Below are positions 11,008 through 23,681 of a stretch of DNA of 64,000 bases, one piece after another. Source of the stretch: Pinus tabuliformis (Eukaryota; Streptophyta; Pinopsida; Pinales; Pinaceae). Under the pieces are notes generated by a model. That model had not been told where the DNA came from. It searched no databases and saw nothing but the letters and a program-made list of their open reading frames with translations. Both the position numbers and the translations under genes were made by a program. Each line of letters begins with the position of its first letter. The stretch's first letter is position 1. The stretch lies in contig CM062815.1 of assembly GCA_031772625.1 (NCBI GenBank), forward strand, positions 116,444,989 to 116,508,988, given 5' to 3'.

Positions 11008-13502
11008 TTAAACCCAAAAACCCCAAGTAATGACACTGATAAAATGACCTTGAGCATATGAATAGAGAAGGAGAAGGAGAAGGAAATTGCAGAATTGTTT
11101 GATTCAAATGAGAAACATATATTCAATGATCCTAAACTTTCTAACACCTATGTTGAGAAAAATCCCATTAGGATGAAAGAAATTAAATCATCTTAAGGTT
11201 TCCCTCTTACTAGATCCCAAGTATATATTCATAAATGTTTCATCTTATTTATGAAGGGGCATATTGTAAAAAAAATTGACACATTGGATATTAGGAGATA
11301 TCTTATTTTTTCAAATACTAAAAAGAAACATTCGCTAAGAAAATAAAGTAAAGGATAGGTTAGTTAGCCTTGGTCTTTAAATAAGGAAATCTCCCATGGA
11401 TTTCAAAGAAAAATGATCTTTCTCTCATGGAGGATGTTATATTAGGCCTGGTCATATTCTTTATAAAAGTTAGCTCAATGACATTGCTTCACCATAAAAG
11501 AAAATTTGTTGGCATGGAAACTACATGACCATCTTAACCTTCTATGGGCATGTATTTGATGACACACTTATATTTTTTAAATCTGGGTTATAATATGCTA
11601 TGCATTCATAGTTTAATGCCAATTAATTATGTACATGTTTATTTTGTAGTGTCATAATCCTTTTCCCATGCATGGTTCTGTGAACCATGACTTCACCCAA
11701 GGCTTATGATGTGCCATATATACATTATTTGTATTTATGCATTGTATTACATAAAAGGACATTTACATGGTCAATATTATACATTGGCATCAAGAGATAG
11801 CTAAGATTGTTAGTATGTTTTGGAAGGAACAACCCTTGAGTTTCATGTACTTGTAGGTCCATCTCTTAATTCACTTAGCTAATAAGTTTGAATTAGTTCA
11901 AATGGTCTCTCATCATTGAATGTTTTTCTTCGAGAGGCACATGAAAAAGTTGAAGGGTTTTATTTGATGAAAGGAAAAACCCGAGTATATAGTAGAGGGG
12001 TACTTATTATATGGATCATTATATTACGCTCGTAGTTATATCAATAAAATACAAAACGCAGTGGTGGGATTTTTTGGGACAACCAATGGGATTAGGACAA
12101 ATGGGAAGGGGAACTACTCCAAATGAATGGAAAATTGCATATGATAAAGAGTAAGCCACTTATCTTTTGGCAATTTTCTACAAAGTAAAAGTTTACACTA
12201 AACTTCATAATATTAGTTGATCTCTTTCTATTTGTTTGTTTCCATGAATACATCAATGAATTAAAAAATAAATGTCATCAATAAATTTATTCTTTACAAT
12301 GTGGATGAAATGAAACCATGGGTTGTCTTGTATGAATATAAAATAAGGACATAGGACAATGACATGAAAGAATTCAAATGATTGAAAGGTAGAAGTGTTA
12401 TCCTAATCATTTCATAGAAAATATGCTAACAAAGTCTATCCTAGTAGTTGAGTGGCTAACCAAATCAAAGATAAATATGGTGCATCTGATCATTACCCAT
12501 GTGGTGAAGAGGATGTACTAAATGCAAGAATTGATCATAGTGGTCCTATATTAATATCTCTATGTACAATTTTCATTTTATAATGCACTTTTAAATTATA
12601 AGATGTATTGTGTTTTTATTAATGCTTAAGTTATTCACATTTTAAAACATGCATTTTTTCCCATATATGCTGACATACATTATTTTGCACTGACAATTTT
12701 GAAGACATGCATACCACACTTGATTACAGGTTGGCTATCGACGAATCTAGTTGTGCTAGCTACCGTGATCATATCCTTATATAGGGAAAGTTAAGTTACA
12801 TTGGAAAGATGTCAGAGATCATGAAAGTGGATTTCTCATCTTTTCAATGTTGTTTGAACAAAGTAATGCAAAGGGATATCATGATAGTGGGCTAAAGATG
12901 TGGAATGAAAAGAAGGAATGTTATGTTTTTTCCAAAACACCACAACAAATGTTTTTGTTGTTGTTATTGTTGTCAAATTTGATGTGATGGATAAGGATTG
13001 ATGGTTCATAATAAGACACAATCTAAGATCAAAACATCTTTTTGAGAACAACAATGTTATCACGTTAAGTGATGAATATAATCAAGGTGATGTCAATGAA
13101 GAGTGATATGTGCATGTTTTATTTCAATGTTTTTATTATGGACATCTTTTATTATTCATTTTATGATGTTGGATATTTAAAGTTAACAACCATTTACAAC
13201 CATCATGTTGATATATATATATATATATATATATTTTTGGAATTTTAAGCTCTTTAATGAAATATGAATCACTTTGAATTGTAAGATATGCATGTTGTCT
13301 CTTTTTGTAAGACTAGTATTAACCACTAAGATTTCATCTTAATGAATTAAGTCTGTGCTACCTTTGAGCCCTCCTATAAGTGATTTTTCTCAATCTTGGT
13401 GAGCCCTTGGTGTCGACCATGGATTTGGCTACTAGAGGGGGTTGTCCCCCCTTTATATCCTAAAGTTGTAACTTTTCAAGCTCTCGTTTCTACTATTGGA
13501 AA
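11008..13502. other. Unassigned AT-rich stretch
   Basis: No domain or repeat partner is recognised over about 2.5 kb. There is a pure (TA)n microsatellite of about 25 bp at 13,210-13,234. A segment at about 12,770-12,960 translates with some protein-like character but is short, and I could not place it in a family. Confidence 0.35.
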
Positions 13503-14398
13503 TGTTGGAAAATTAAGGCATTAGTAGATTTTCCTTACTTGATAATTACTTGTGATATTTGTTGGCATTTTATTATTATGTTTTACTTCTTCATAAAGAA
13601 ATTATCAAAACATTAAGATCAAAAACATAAATAACACAAGGATCACGCTAGGGAAAAACTCCATAACTGGGGAAATCCAAACAATCCTCTTCTTGTAGAA
13701 TCAGATCAAGATGAGACCTCTAAGACCCAAATACCAAGACAACTTCCTACATAAGATCCACAAGTAAACCCTGCTCCCAAGTCATAGTCAAAGGAAAGCT
13801 TCTTCAAACTTCAATCAAACTGCAAAATCAGATCAATGTCCTATTACCAACTTCAGAGAAATTTTGACCTTGCTACAAATTGCAAACTTCTTCAAATTTT
13901 CGGCCATGACACAAAGTTGTGGACTACTTCAGATTTTCGGCCCTACCATAAAAAATTCAGAGAACTTGTTTATCCTTCCACAAAGACTCACATATCCTTT
14001 CCATTGTAAATCACATGTCATTATAGAACCTGAATGATTTGCCTCTGTTTTGGAGGAGGATTCACACCTATAAATGGTTATTCTCACATACGAAAATGCA
14101 TGTCCATTTGAGTGAGTCGACTTAACCATCTAAAGGGACGACTTGGTCTTATGGAGGTCAATTTGACTCTTTTTTACTAAACAAAAATTCTTTTTCGTTT
14201 TTCTTACAAAGAGTCCAAATGGACTTTGAATCAAATTTAATTCTTTGACTTAATAAAAACCTAGAAGCATAAAGAACATGCTTAATCTAGACTTGAGCAT
14301 CAAAACCATCCTTGAACAATTAAAATTATTTTTCTTCTTTTACATAGAAATGCAAATTGATACAAGAATGAAGATTGAACCTATTTACTTTTTCAACA
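13503..14398 (-). repeat. 3' LTR of family A element
   Basis: It pairs with 27,123-28,022, with shared blocks such as 'ttccttacttgataattact' and 'ccaagacaacttcct'. The right end, TTTTTCAACA, is followed on the plus strand by CTCCCTCTTAACT, the complement of a polypurine tract. This sets the element's direction as minus. Confidence 0.8.
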
Positions 14399-16017
14399 CT
14401 CCCTCTTAACTAGGAGGTATTCATAATGACTCTACATGTCTATCTCAAGTTGAAATATTTTCATAAGAAGGGATCCAAATTGATATGCATCGATGATCAT
14501 CATAGTCAACATTGTCACATTACCAAGGCCTTAAGAGGTACACTCTATCTCTCACAAGATCATAGCACAAAGCTGAGAGGCATTCCATGGGACACCACAC
14601 TGCCTCACTGAGGTACATACTCCACCTAACATACTCAGAGTATATCTTTCATTGGACCATTTCCCTCAAGGAAATGTTTGTCCATCATACCATTCTTATC
14701 CAAGTCCATGTACTTGACTTAGGATTTCCATCCTAATCCATCATAGGACATGACTCAAGAATGTTTTTCCAAGATGATTATCCAATCCACCATTCTCCTT
14801 ACCCACGTCCATGTACTTGAATTAGGATATAAGTCCTAATCCATCACAATTCCTATCACAAGGAGAACCATGCTAATTCAAATCATCATTCTCCCTATCT
14901 GTGATGCATGCACTATATTTATAGCTATTAGTCCCAGCCTAATACCTGAAATAGGGAGAACTAGTGTCCAAACTTACTCCCTCTCAACCTGACAGGAGAA
15001 ATCCATGCTCACTCCCTCTCAACTAGGGATAATACATCAACAAGCCTCAACTTACGCCAAAAGTACTCATACTTCCCTTACCTTAGCTACCAGTTATAAT
15101 TGTAGCTTCCTTAACTAACCCTCTTATCACTGAGATTACTCATCTTGCAACTCCTAGGGCTCCAAATCTGCCTCCTAATAGGTCATTATCCTGTACTTAA
15201 GGTCTTCACCTATAACATCCAAAACCGTGTCCAACAATACTTCCTTCACTGCTTCTTTTCTTGAAGATAGTTCATCACATAGTTATGATTATCACAATAC
15301 TAGGTCAGCCAATCCATTGTTCAGTAAACTTGGCTAACAACACGACTCTATAGTCTCACATGGTTCTGCCCTCTAGCTGCTATTTTCATCTTTCCAAAAT
15401 AGACAACTCTTAAGGTCTTCAAATAAACCTTCTTGTCAGTTCTACCTCTAGGATGACTCTCCTTAAGGTTTCTATGCACATCCCTCAAATTGACAGTCCT
15501 TAGGACACTAATCAAACTACATTCTAATATCTCCAAGATTTATTTCATAAGGTCTTCCAAACACAACCCATTTTATAGTGAGTTTCTACTACTTTATTGT
15601 CCTTACAAATATGTCTAATTATTGCACTTCACTGTATAGAGAGCTTTTTAAGGTCTACCCTCTAAGCATCCTTCATATTTTGAAAGACTACTTCTTAGGG
15701 TTTCTTCAAAAGTCAATCAATGTACAACCCACTTGATGTGAAAAGTTTTCCACTTGTCCACAACACTTAGGCCTTAATAATAAACCACTTACAATCCTCT
15801 AATTATTGTACATATGTTGTTTTTTATCCTTCAGAAACCAGATTATGCAAGCCCTAGCTTGTTGCTCATCTGCATTCACTACAATACATTCTCTCAGGCT
15901 AAATATGGCCCACTTGAAGATTAGGATTCCCTCAAAATAGTGTGGTCATACATCTCTTCATTTATGGACTTGACCTCAAATTCTATGCACTGTTCACATA
16001 GTTTAGGACAACCATTT
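14399..16017 (-). mobile_element. Family A internal region, 3' portion
   Basis: This is the internal DNA between the 3' LTR and the gypsy insertion. Its first few hundred bases match the reverse complement of 1,850-2,430, the internal end of the plus-strand family A copy. I see no enzyme motif on either strand. Confidence 0.6.
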
Positions 16018-18018
16018 TGTAACAACCCTAGTGAAAATTCCATGTAATAAAAGTTAATAAAGGCAAAATAAGACCACATTTAAGGGACATTTGTTCCAAG
16101 CTTAATGTTAGGCAAAGATATCCTAGTGGGCATCAATGGATGTGTTTTTGGCTAAGGAAAATTGGCAAAGGCTAAGGCAAAGGCATTATAAGGATAAAAG
16201 GCATTTTGGCACATTTATTTATGATAATAAAGGAAATTAGGAGAAAAGTAAGATGAAAGGTCACAAGTTGCACGTGAGGAGGAAATTGAAAGAAAATAAT
16301 GGAAAATGAAGAAAATAGAGGCCTCATTAATAAAAAGGTTTCTAAGGATTAGTTGGTAACCTTTTGTTAGTTCAAGTTTGGAGGTCTCTCATTATTCTCT
16401 CTCTTTCTCACTCTTGGTCACTTAGAGTTTTCTTTGAGCACTCTAGATTTGGATAAAGGAAGGAAAAGCAAGCAAAGGGAAAGGAAGGAAAGCAAAGATC
16501 AAGGAAGAAGAGTAGGATCAGGAAGCTCCAGTAGGAATACATGCATTTAAATTTTGCATGTGTGATTTCCTAGTTGTTTTGGACATGCATGTCTTTGCAT
16601 GTTGGTGTATGGTTCTCTTGCTGTTAGTGGCATGCTTTTGTCGGGTTATGACACTAGCTTTTTGCCTAGCCTTGCCTTTTTCCCGATTCCAAGGTGTTGG
16701 GATGTTTATTTTGGTTTTTGACCTTTGGTTTGCTGGATGGATTTCAGAATCTGGGGTGGAGGTGGTCTCAAGTTTCATTCCCAACGGCCTAGGAATCCCT
16801 TGACCGGTTTTGGCGGGATAAACTATAAAGCTTGAGGGAGAAGTCTCGATTTATGGCCTAGTGATTCAGGTTTGGATTGCGGTAAAGCCCAAGATACTGG
16901 CCTCGATTTAAGGCCTAGTGATCCAGGATTCGATTGCGATAAAGCTTGAGAGAAAACGAAACAGAAAATTCCTCAAGGATAGTGATGGATTCTGGATGGC
17001 ATTCCAAGTTTAGTTCGGTTATGATAAGGGCACCAGTTTTGGCGTGATCATAGTTTGATGAGGTTGGGGGTGGTTTAACCTTTGGATTTCATTGGTTTTT
17101 CTATGAGATCCCACATTCATGCTTGGAATATGGCATGAGGGTGACTGGATGGAAGAGAGATTTGGTTCAACCATGTCTATGGTAGGGTGGTATGTGGAAG
17201 TCCTGAACCTGGTTGGATTTTCCTATGATTAATGAAAGTTAAGTTTTCTTAATTTTGCACTGGTTTACATGTGGATTTAATGGCTATCATATCTATGATA
17301 TTTATATGGTTTTATGCTGGTGATAAGAATGGTTAAATGACCAATTTATGTCATGGTTATTTCTTGTAATTACTTGTAATTTTTGAATTGATGGATGAAA
17401 GACCTAATTGATGATATAATAGTTCAATGGAGAAGGAGGTGATCCTTCTGGTTATGTTTCATAAGTTCTTTCAGCCATTATGCTCTGTCTTGTATCCTAG
17501 ACCTGTAGGTTGCATTGATGCCAAGTGTTTGACAGAATGTCAGTCTTGGTTGGGGATGCTCGGGCCTAGTCCCGAGGTTTATTTTTGATTTGTTTATATT
17601 GTCACCATGTCTTTGATGGATTCTTAAGGTTATAACAAGTTCTGGGCAGAGGCCAAGATTCTGGACTAGAAAAGTGGCTCAAATGTTGGCATAGGTTTGC
17701 TGGAAAAGTCCAGGGACACCGGCACATGGGCCTGTGAGAGCGACTTTGGCTTTTGGTCGTTTTCTTGCCTAAAGCATGAGTGCAACCAGGGGTTAAAAGG
17801 CTTAAATCATTAGTGGGACTCAGGGACAAGATGTTTGAGTGGCTGACATGTCCCATAAGGGTATTTTTGGTGATGTGGATGGGTTTGTTTGATATGTTCC
17901 ATCGGTTCCATTTCCTTAAGGTCACTAAGGAAGTTGTATCCCTATAGTAGCCTCTCTCGTCACATGTTCACCCTGGCTATCTGGTTGCTTTGGTGGACCT
18001 GGGAGGAGGGGTGTTACA
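16018..18018 (+). repeat. 5' LTR of the gypsy chromovirus
   Basis: TGTAACAACCCTAG to GTGTTACA, 2,001 bp. It ends three bases before a TGGTATCAGAG primer site. Open stretches inside it on both strands have counterparts in the 3' LTR and are not genes. Confidence 0.93.
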
Positions 18019-18021
18019 AAT

Positions 18022-18033
18022 TGGTATCAGAGT
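18022..18033 (+). other. Primer-binding site, initiator-Met tRNA type
   Basis: TGGTATCAGAGT matches the 3' end complement of plant initiator methionine tRNA (TGGTATCAGAGC) at all but the last position. Confidence 0.88.
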
Positions 18034-18685
18034 GTGATTGCACTCTCCTTGGGTGAAAGTGTTGGTCATGCATGCATGTCAGTTGCATGTGTGTCTCTTA
18101 CACTTGCACTCCATGTGCTTGTTGCATTGCATCATGTTGATCATGATTGTAGTAAGGTTGTCATGAGGAACTTAATGTGATTTTGTGGGATGCCTCATCA
18201 GAAGTATATGACCAGATGCATATGGTTATATGTTGCTTACATGTTGATTATATGTCGCTTAACTACATCCTTGTATGTCAGGTGCATTCTTGAATGTTTT
18301 GATTACATGTATCAGTCTTGTAGGTTGATTACAAGAATTGATCGCTTATGCTCGACTACATGCGTTCATACGTATGTGTAGTTGATTAGGCATTTCTTAT
18401 GCATGTTGATAGTTGCATGTGGAAATGTGTGCAATGGAGTAATGGTTATTGTCATGCATGAGGTCATAGCATGCATTGTTGATATGGCCTTGCATTGATG
18501 ACTGGACCCTAGCTAGAATGATTTTTATGCATTGATACATTTATTCAATATATGTTTATATGCTATTATGATTGTGTTATACATGTATCATGCTGATTTG
18601 TTGATCTTGAAAACAAGGTATTCTCCCTGAATTATGCTAAGGTATGTTGGTTTATTGTTATTTGGTTTACCTGACATAATACACC

Positions 18686-19920
18686 TTGCAAGAAAGAGAT
18701 CAGGTGGCTAGCAAGGTGGTAGACTACATAGAATCTCCCTATGCATCAGATGGGCAGCATGGTGCGGGGCACTCTTCTGATTTGGCAAACATATTGAGAA
18801 GCCTAAAGGAAGAAATAAGGAGTTGCAAAGCAGACAATGACAAAATCATGCAGGCACAAGAGAAATAAACAAGGGTGAATGCGATACTACTTTGGAGTTT
18901 GTCAAATTTGCAGCGACAGGGACCACTTCGGATCAACGATGGCCATGAGGACATAACTAATGGGCCATATGGCAATAGATCTTCTAGTAGACACAGGTCG
19001 GATAGATCTGACATGATCAAAGATGGCAGGTTGTTGGACACTCCGGATAGGAGAGGTGATCGACATAGGTATTATTCCAGTTCTGGTTCTGACAGGCATC
19101 ATGATCGTCATCGTTATCATCCTTACAGGAGGAGTGATAGGGGATACTTTCTAGATGAGTTTAAGAAGGCAAAGCCACCTACCTTTGATGGAGAAATGAA
19201 AAAATCACAAGATGCAGAGGCTTGGTTGCTTGGTATGAAGAAATTCTTCCGATTACATGAATATTCAGAAAACATGAAAGCAAAGATAGCCACTTTCAGT
19301 CTCAAAAGGTAAAGCGGATATTTGGTGGGAGGAAGTGAAGAATTTAAAAGGTATACATGAAGAAGGTTTGACTTGGCATGCATTTGAAAGGATCTTCAAG
19401 AAGAAGTAATTTTGGACAGGTACCATGATGACAAAGCTAAGGAGTTTTATGAGTTGCGAATGGGTTCTATGACAGATGATGAGTATACTAGAACTTTTTT
19501 GGAGTTGTTGAGATATGTGCCTTACCTCAGGGAGGAGAAGGCCAAGGTTCATAGATTCATCAATGGAATTCCAGTTGAATACATAGTCCAGATTGAGTTT
19601 AATGAGCCTAGATCATTGGAGGAGGCCATCCAAAAGTTGAAGCATTGTTATGAGCAATCAAAGCACAAAGTTGAGCCTAAGCATGACTTGAAAAGAAATG
19701 AGAAAGATAAAGGAAATGGCCACTAAAGAGAGGAAGACCTCAAGATGCAAGTGAGAAAGAAAATGCAATTCCTTAAAAGAGATTCAATACAACTGAGAAG
19801 GGACATGGAGAAAAACAAGCTAGAGGCGGTGGTAGGGAACCATTGCAGTGTTGGATATGTGGTAAGGATCATCGTAAGAGGGATTGCCCGCAGTATCAGA
19901 GTGATGGTAGATGCTAGATC
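18686..19920 (+). pseudogene. gag region of the gypsy element
   Basis: It encodes a capsid-type retrotransposon gag domain with KPPTFDGEMKKSQDAEAWL, FERIF near 19,390, FYELRMGSMTDDEYTRTFLE and LRYVPYLREEKAKVHRFI. A nucleocapsid knuckle, CWICGKDHRKRDC, follows at about 19,848. The order and motifs are those of plant chromovirus gag. Fossil, not continuously open. Confidence 0.85.
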
Positions 19921-19959
19921 TAAAGTGCTCAGGAGGTGCATATAGTTGGTGATGTTGGT

Positions 19960-20382
19960 CATAGTATTCCTCGAATCTATGCAGATGTAGACAACAGGCA
20001 GGTGGATCATCAGGCATCGATCATTGAGATTGACGATAAACTTTGTGACCAAGTTGTTTCTATTTTGATTGATCCTGGATCTAAATATAATTATATTAAT
20101 CATGACATGGTGGATAAGTGTGGTTTGAGAAAAGAAGTGCATGTGGAATGTTGGTTGGTACAGTTGGCTACAGGTATGAAGAAGAGAGTTCACCATTGGG
20201 TGAGATCTTGTGCATTTGAGTTAAATGGTATGACTACAACAACACATTTGAATGTATTGCCATTGGGATCATATAATATGCTTTTGGGTATGGATTGGCT
20301 ATACCTTCACAGAAACAAAGTGGACTGCTTCGACAAGTCCATTGAGTGTGTCGATGATAGTGGGGAAAAGAGGACTTTGTAG
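19960..20382 (+). pseudogene. Protease region of the gypsy element
   Basis: An aspartic protease fold is indicated by a strand ending ILIDPGSKYNYI, in the position of the usual D-S/T-G active-site loop, and by the later LLGMDWLYLHRNKVDC segment that closes the domain in plant gypsy elements. Fossil. Confidence 0.8.
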
Positions 20383-20679
20383 GGGAAGAATAAGCCTACA
20401 TCAGTGAGGATGGTTACCGCTATGTAGGATAAGCGTAGTTGCAGAAAAAGTTGTGTGATGTTTGCAGTACACATTTCTAGTGACAAGGGTAAGGAGGTTG
20501 AGGATGCCGATGTGTTAATTAGGTACCCAGTTTTGCAGCAGTTTTAGGATGTATTTCTTGAGGGCATTACAAAGTTGCCACCTCATAGGGAGGTAGACTT
20601 TTCTATTGAGTTGGTGCTAAGGGAATCTCTAGCATTAAAAGCACCTTACGGGATGAGCACACCTGAGTTGGTTGAGTTA

Positions 20680-21930
20680 AAGTAGCATCTAAAGGAAATG
20701 TTGGACAAGGGGTACATTAGGCCAAGTGTATCACCTTGGGGTGCACCAGCATTGTTCGTGAAGAAGAAAGATGGTACTCTTAGATTGTGCATTGATTATA
20801 GGCAGCTAAACAAAGTAACGATCAAGAACAGGTACCCATTATTGAGGATTGATGATTTGTTTGATCGGTTGAAGGGAGCAAAAATGTTATCTAATATCGA
20901 CTTGAGATCGGGATACCATCAGGTACGCATCAAGGAAGAAGATATCTTCAAGACTGCGTTCAGGACTAGGTATGGGCATTATGAGTTTGTTGTTGTTCCA
21001 TTCGGTTTGACTAATGCTCCAACTACATTTATATGTTTGATGAATAATGTGTTGCGTCCTTATCTGGATAAGTTTGTTATTGTATTCATTGATGACATAT
21101 TGGTATATTCTAAGAATGAGGAAGAACATGTCGAGCATTTAGAAACAATGTTGAGATTTCTAAGAGAGCACCATTTGTATGCTAAAATTAGCTTGTGCAA
21201 CTTCTTTCAGATCGAGTTACATTACTTGGGGTGTGTTGTCTCCAAGGATGGCATAATAGTGGATCCAGAAAAGGTAAGGGCCATCATGGAGCGGGCAGCT
21301 CCTAAGAAAGTGGATGAGGTGAGATCATTTATGGGATTGGCAGGTTATTGTAGGAGGTTCATCAAGAAATTCTCATGCATTTCATATCCTATCACACCAT
21401 TACAGAGGAAAGGAAAGAAGTTCGAATGGACAAAAGAATGTGTAGTTAGCTTGGAGCATCTCAAGTAGTTGTTGACACATGCACTAGTACTAAAGATTGT
21501 AGATTTGGACAAGGAATTTGTAGTGTGTATAGATGATTGCAAGAGATGACTTGGTGGAGTTCTCATGTAAGAAGGATAGGTAGTATGCTATGATTCATGG
21601 AAATTGAATGAGCACAAGCAAAACTACCCATCACATGATATTGAGCTAGCAATTATTATACATTCATTGAAGATGTGGAGGCACTATCTTATGGGCAAGA
21701 GGTTTACATTGATGAGTGATCACATTGGGTTGATATATTTGTTTGATCAGCCGAATATAAATGTCAGGCAAGATAGATCATTGGCTACTGTTAGTGAGTT
21801 CGAATTCGAAATCAGATATATCAAAGGGAAGGAGAATCGGGTTGCAGATTCTCTTAGGAGGAAGATACATGTAAACCATATAACAACTATGAGCTCTTAT
21901 GGGACAGAGTTACATGATAGGATCTTGTAG
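20680..21930 (+). pseudogene. Reverse transcriptase and RNase H region of the gypsy element
   Basis: The RT shows the fingers motif [20 protein letters not shown], the D-L-R-S-G-Y-H-Q-V segment, [11 protein letters not shown] and the catalytic FIDDILVYS. The RNase H follows, with HDIELAIIIHSLKMWRHYL and a connection to a KGKENRVADSLRR end. The motif set is that of Ty3/gypsy pol. Fossil. Confidence 0.92.
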
Positions 21931-21954
21931 GCATGACAACAAGATGATAAATAC

Positions 21955-23345
21955 ATGGAGATCATGCACAATCTACAACAGAGCATAGGTACAGGTACAG
22001 GTAGTGGTACAGGTGCAGGTGCACAAAATGTTGATTATTGCCTTACAACATATGGATTGGTCAGGTTCAAAGATATGATATATGTGCCAGACAATAGTGA
22101 GCACAAGAATATGATCTTTAAGGAGTTTCATACGAAACCTTACTTGGGTCATCCAGGATATCATAAGACATTGACGTTGGTGAAGAAGTTCTATTATTGG
22201 TTGAATATAAAGAAGGAAGTGGCAAAGTTCATAGCTATATGTTTATATTGTCAGAAGGTCAAGGCAGAATGTAAGCATCCAGGTGGTTTACTACAGTCTA
22301 TAGCGATTCCAGAATGGAAATGGGAGGTCATTTCCATGGATTTCATCACAGGTCTTTTGAGGATAGTGAGGCAACATGAATTTATTATGGTTGTGGTTGA
22401 CAGGTTGAGCAAGGTAGCTCACTTCATTCCAGTAAAGACTACATATTCATCCAATGAGGTAGCACAAGTGTTTATTAGAGAGATAGTGGGACTGCATGGT
22501 GTTCCAAAGAAGATTGTGTCAGATAAGAATGCGAAGTTCACTTCCAAGTTTTGGAAGGAGCTATTTGAGGGTTTTGGTATAGAGTCAGTCTTCAGTACAA
22601 CTTATCATCCACAGACAGATGGAAAGACAGAGAGGATCAACATGATCTTGGAGGACATGTTGAGGATGTACGTGATGCATCAACAAAAGAAATGGGAGGA
22701 GTATCTTCCATTGGTTGAGTTCACATAGAACAATGGTTATCGGGAGTCATTGAGGATGAGTCCTTTTGAGGCATTGTATGGGAGGAGTTGTAACACTCCC
22801 ATCAACTAGAGTGATCCAGTGAACAGGGTACTTATTAGACTAAACATGTTGGCAGACATGGAGTAGGAAATGCAGGTTATAAAGAAGAATCTAAAGGTAG
22901 CACAAGATAGATAGAAGAGTTATGCGGATCAACACAGGGCATTCAAGGAGTATTTGCACATCAAGCCCAAGAAAATCTCTTTGAGGATTGGTTCATGTGC
23001 CAAGTTGGCACCATGGTATTGCAAGGCTTTCGAGATCCTTGAGAGGATTGGACTAGTGGCATATCGACTTGCACTTCCTCCAACAGTGAAAGTCCATGAT
23101 GTTTTCCATATTTCATGGCTTAAGAAGTATATAAAGGATATTGATCATGTTATTGATTGACCTATATTGCAGGTGGAGCAAGAAGGAGAGTTCCAGCCGG
23201 AGCCTCAGTGCATACTGTAGCAAAAACATCTCATGCTCAGTAGCAGAGCCATAGAGCAATTTAAAGTGTAGTGGAAGTACTTTGGGCCTGAAGAAGCTAC
23301 ATGGGATATGGCAGATTAGATGCGGGCCTTGTATCCTTCATTGTT
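21955..23345 (+). pseudogene. Integrase and chromodomain region of the gypsy element
   Basis: The H2C2 zinc domain (HPGYHKTLTLVKKFYYW with a downstream CLYCQKVK) is followed by a DDE core: MDFITGL, SDKNAKFTSKFWKEL and a TDGKTERIN segment. Near the end, a KVHDVFHISWLKKY segment and then a chromodomain-like stretch (QFKVQWKYFGPEEATWDM, then YPSLF) are visible. Chromodomains are known to steer chromovirus integrases to marked chromatin. A GGTACA/GGTGCA microsatellite-like run (about 21,988-22,023) sits at the integrase start. Fossil. Confidence 0.88.
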
Positions 23346-23667
23346 TGCGGGTTGAGGCAAAGCAGTTTTGGTTTGATGTTGGTACATGTTTGGCATATGT
23401 TTTGTTGATGTTTTGGTATATGTATGTATATGTATACAAATGTAAATATCACCATGAGCTAAGTTATAAAACTCCAATAAGGGGTATGGATGTCATGTTA
23501 TTATGGTTGTTATATTTTCATGTTGTCATGATGTTTTGCTTTTGAGCAGGTCTTTCATTGTAAATACTGCATCGGGATAAGTTATAAAGCTCCATGGGCA
23601 GCATGTTTGATTTTCAACGAATTTTTTGAGGTCATGGTGTGGTTTAACATTGAGGATAGTGTTCCCT

Positions 23668-23681
23668 AAGGGGGAGGGTTC
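23668..23681 (+). other. Polypurine tract of the gypsy element
   Basis: AAGGGGGAGGG followed by TTC lies directly before the right LTR. It is the expected plus-strand primer for LTR retroelements. Confidence 0.8.

Larger units (their letters stand above)
4708..11010 (+). mobile_element. Old LTR element, Tat/Athila-like, probably non-autonomous
   Basis: Two long direct repeats (4,708-7,913 with a later insertion removed, and 9,513 to about 11,007) flank about 1.6 kb of internal DNA. Directly after the left repeat is a primer-site-like sequence, TGGCACCATTGTTGGGAA, which resembles the TGGCGCCGTTGCCGGGG site of plant Athila/Tat gypsy elements. The internal part holds a gag trace and a ubiquitin-like frame. 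I see no protease, reverse transcriptase, RNase H or integrase, so it probably depended on partners. The repeats differ at roughly one base in five or six by eye, so it is old. The right repeat looks shorter at its end than the left. Confidence 0.68.

Noticed and set aside
12770-12960. Possible transposase-related segment
   Set aside because: Only a vague resemblance over a short stretch; no catalytic motif and no terminal repeats found.
16518-16803. Open frames on both strands in the 5' LTR of the chromovirus
   Set aside because: They lie wholly in the LTR, have diverged counterparts in the 3' LTR and show no protein family.
17602-17925. 107-residue open frame on the minus strand
   Set aside because: Antisense to LTR sequence and not preserved in the partner LTR.
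19723-20196. 157-residue minus-strand frame
   Set aside because: Shadow of the gag/protease region on the other strand, with no domain.
21985-22025. GGTACA/GGTGCA run as a separate regulatory repeat
   Set aside because: A short microsatellite-like run within the integrase start of the gypsy element; no reason to assign a function.
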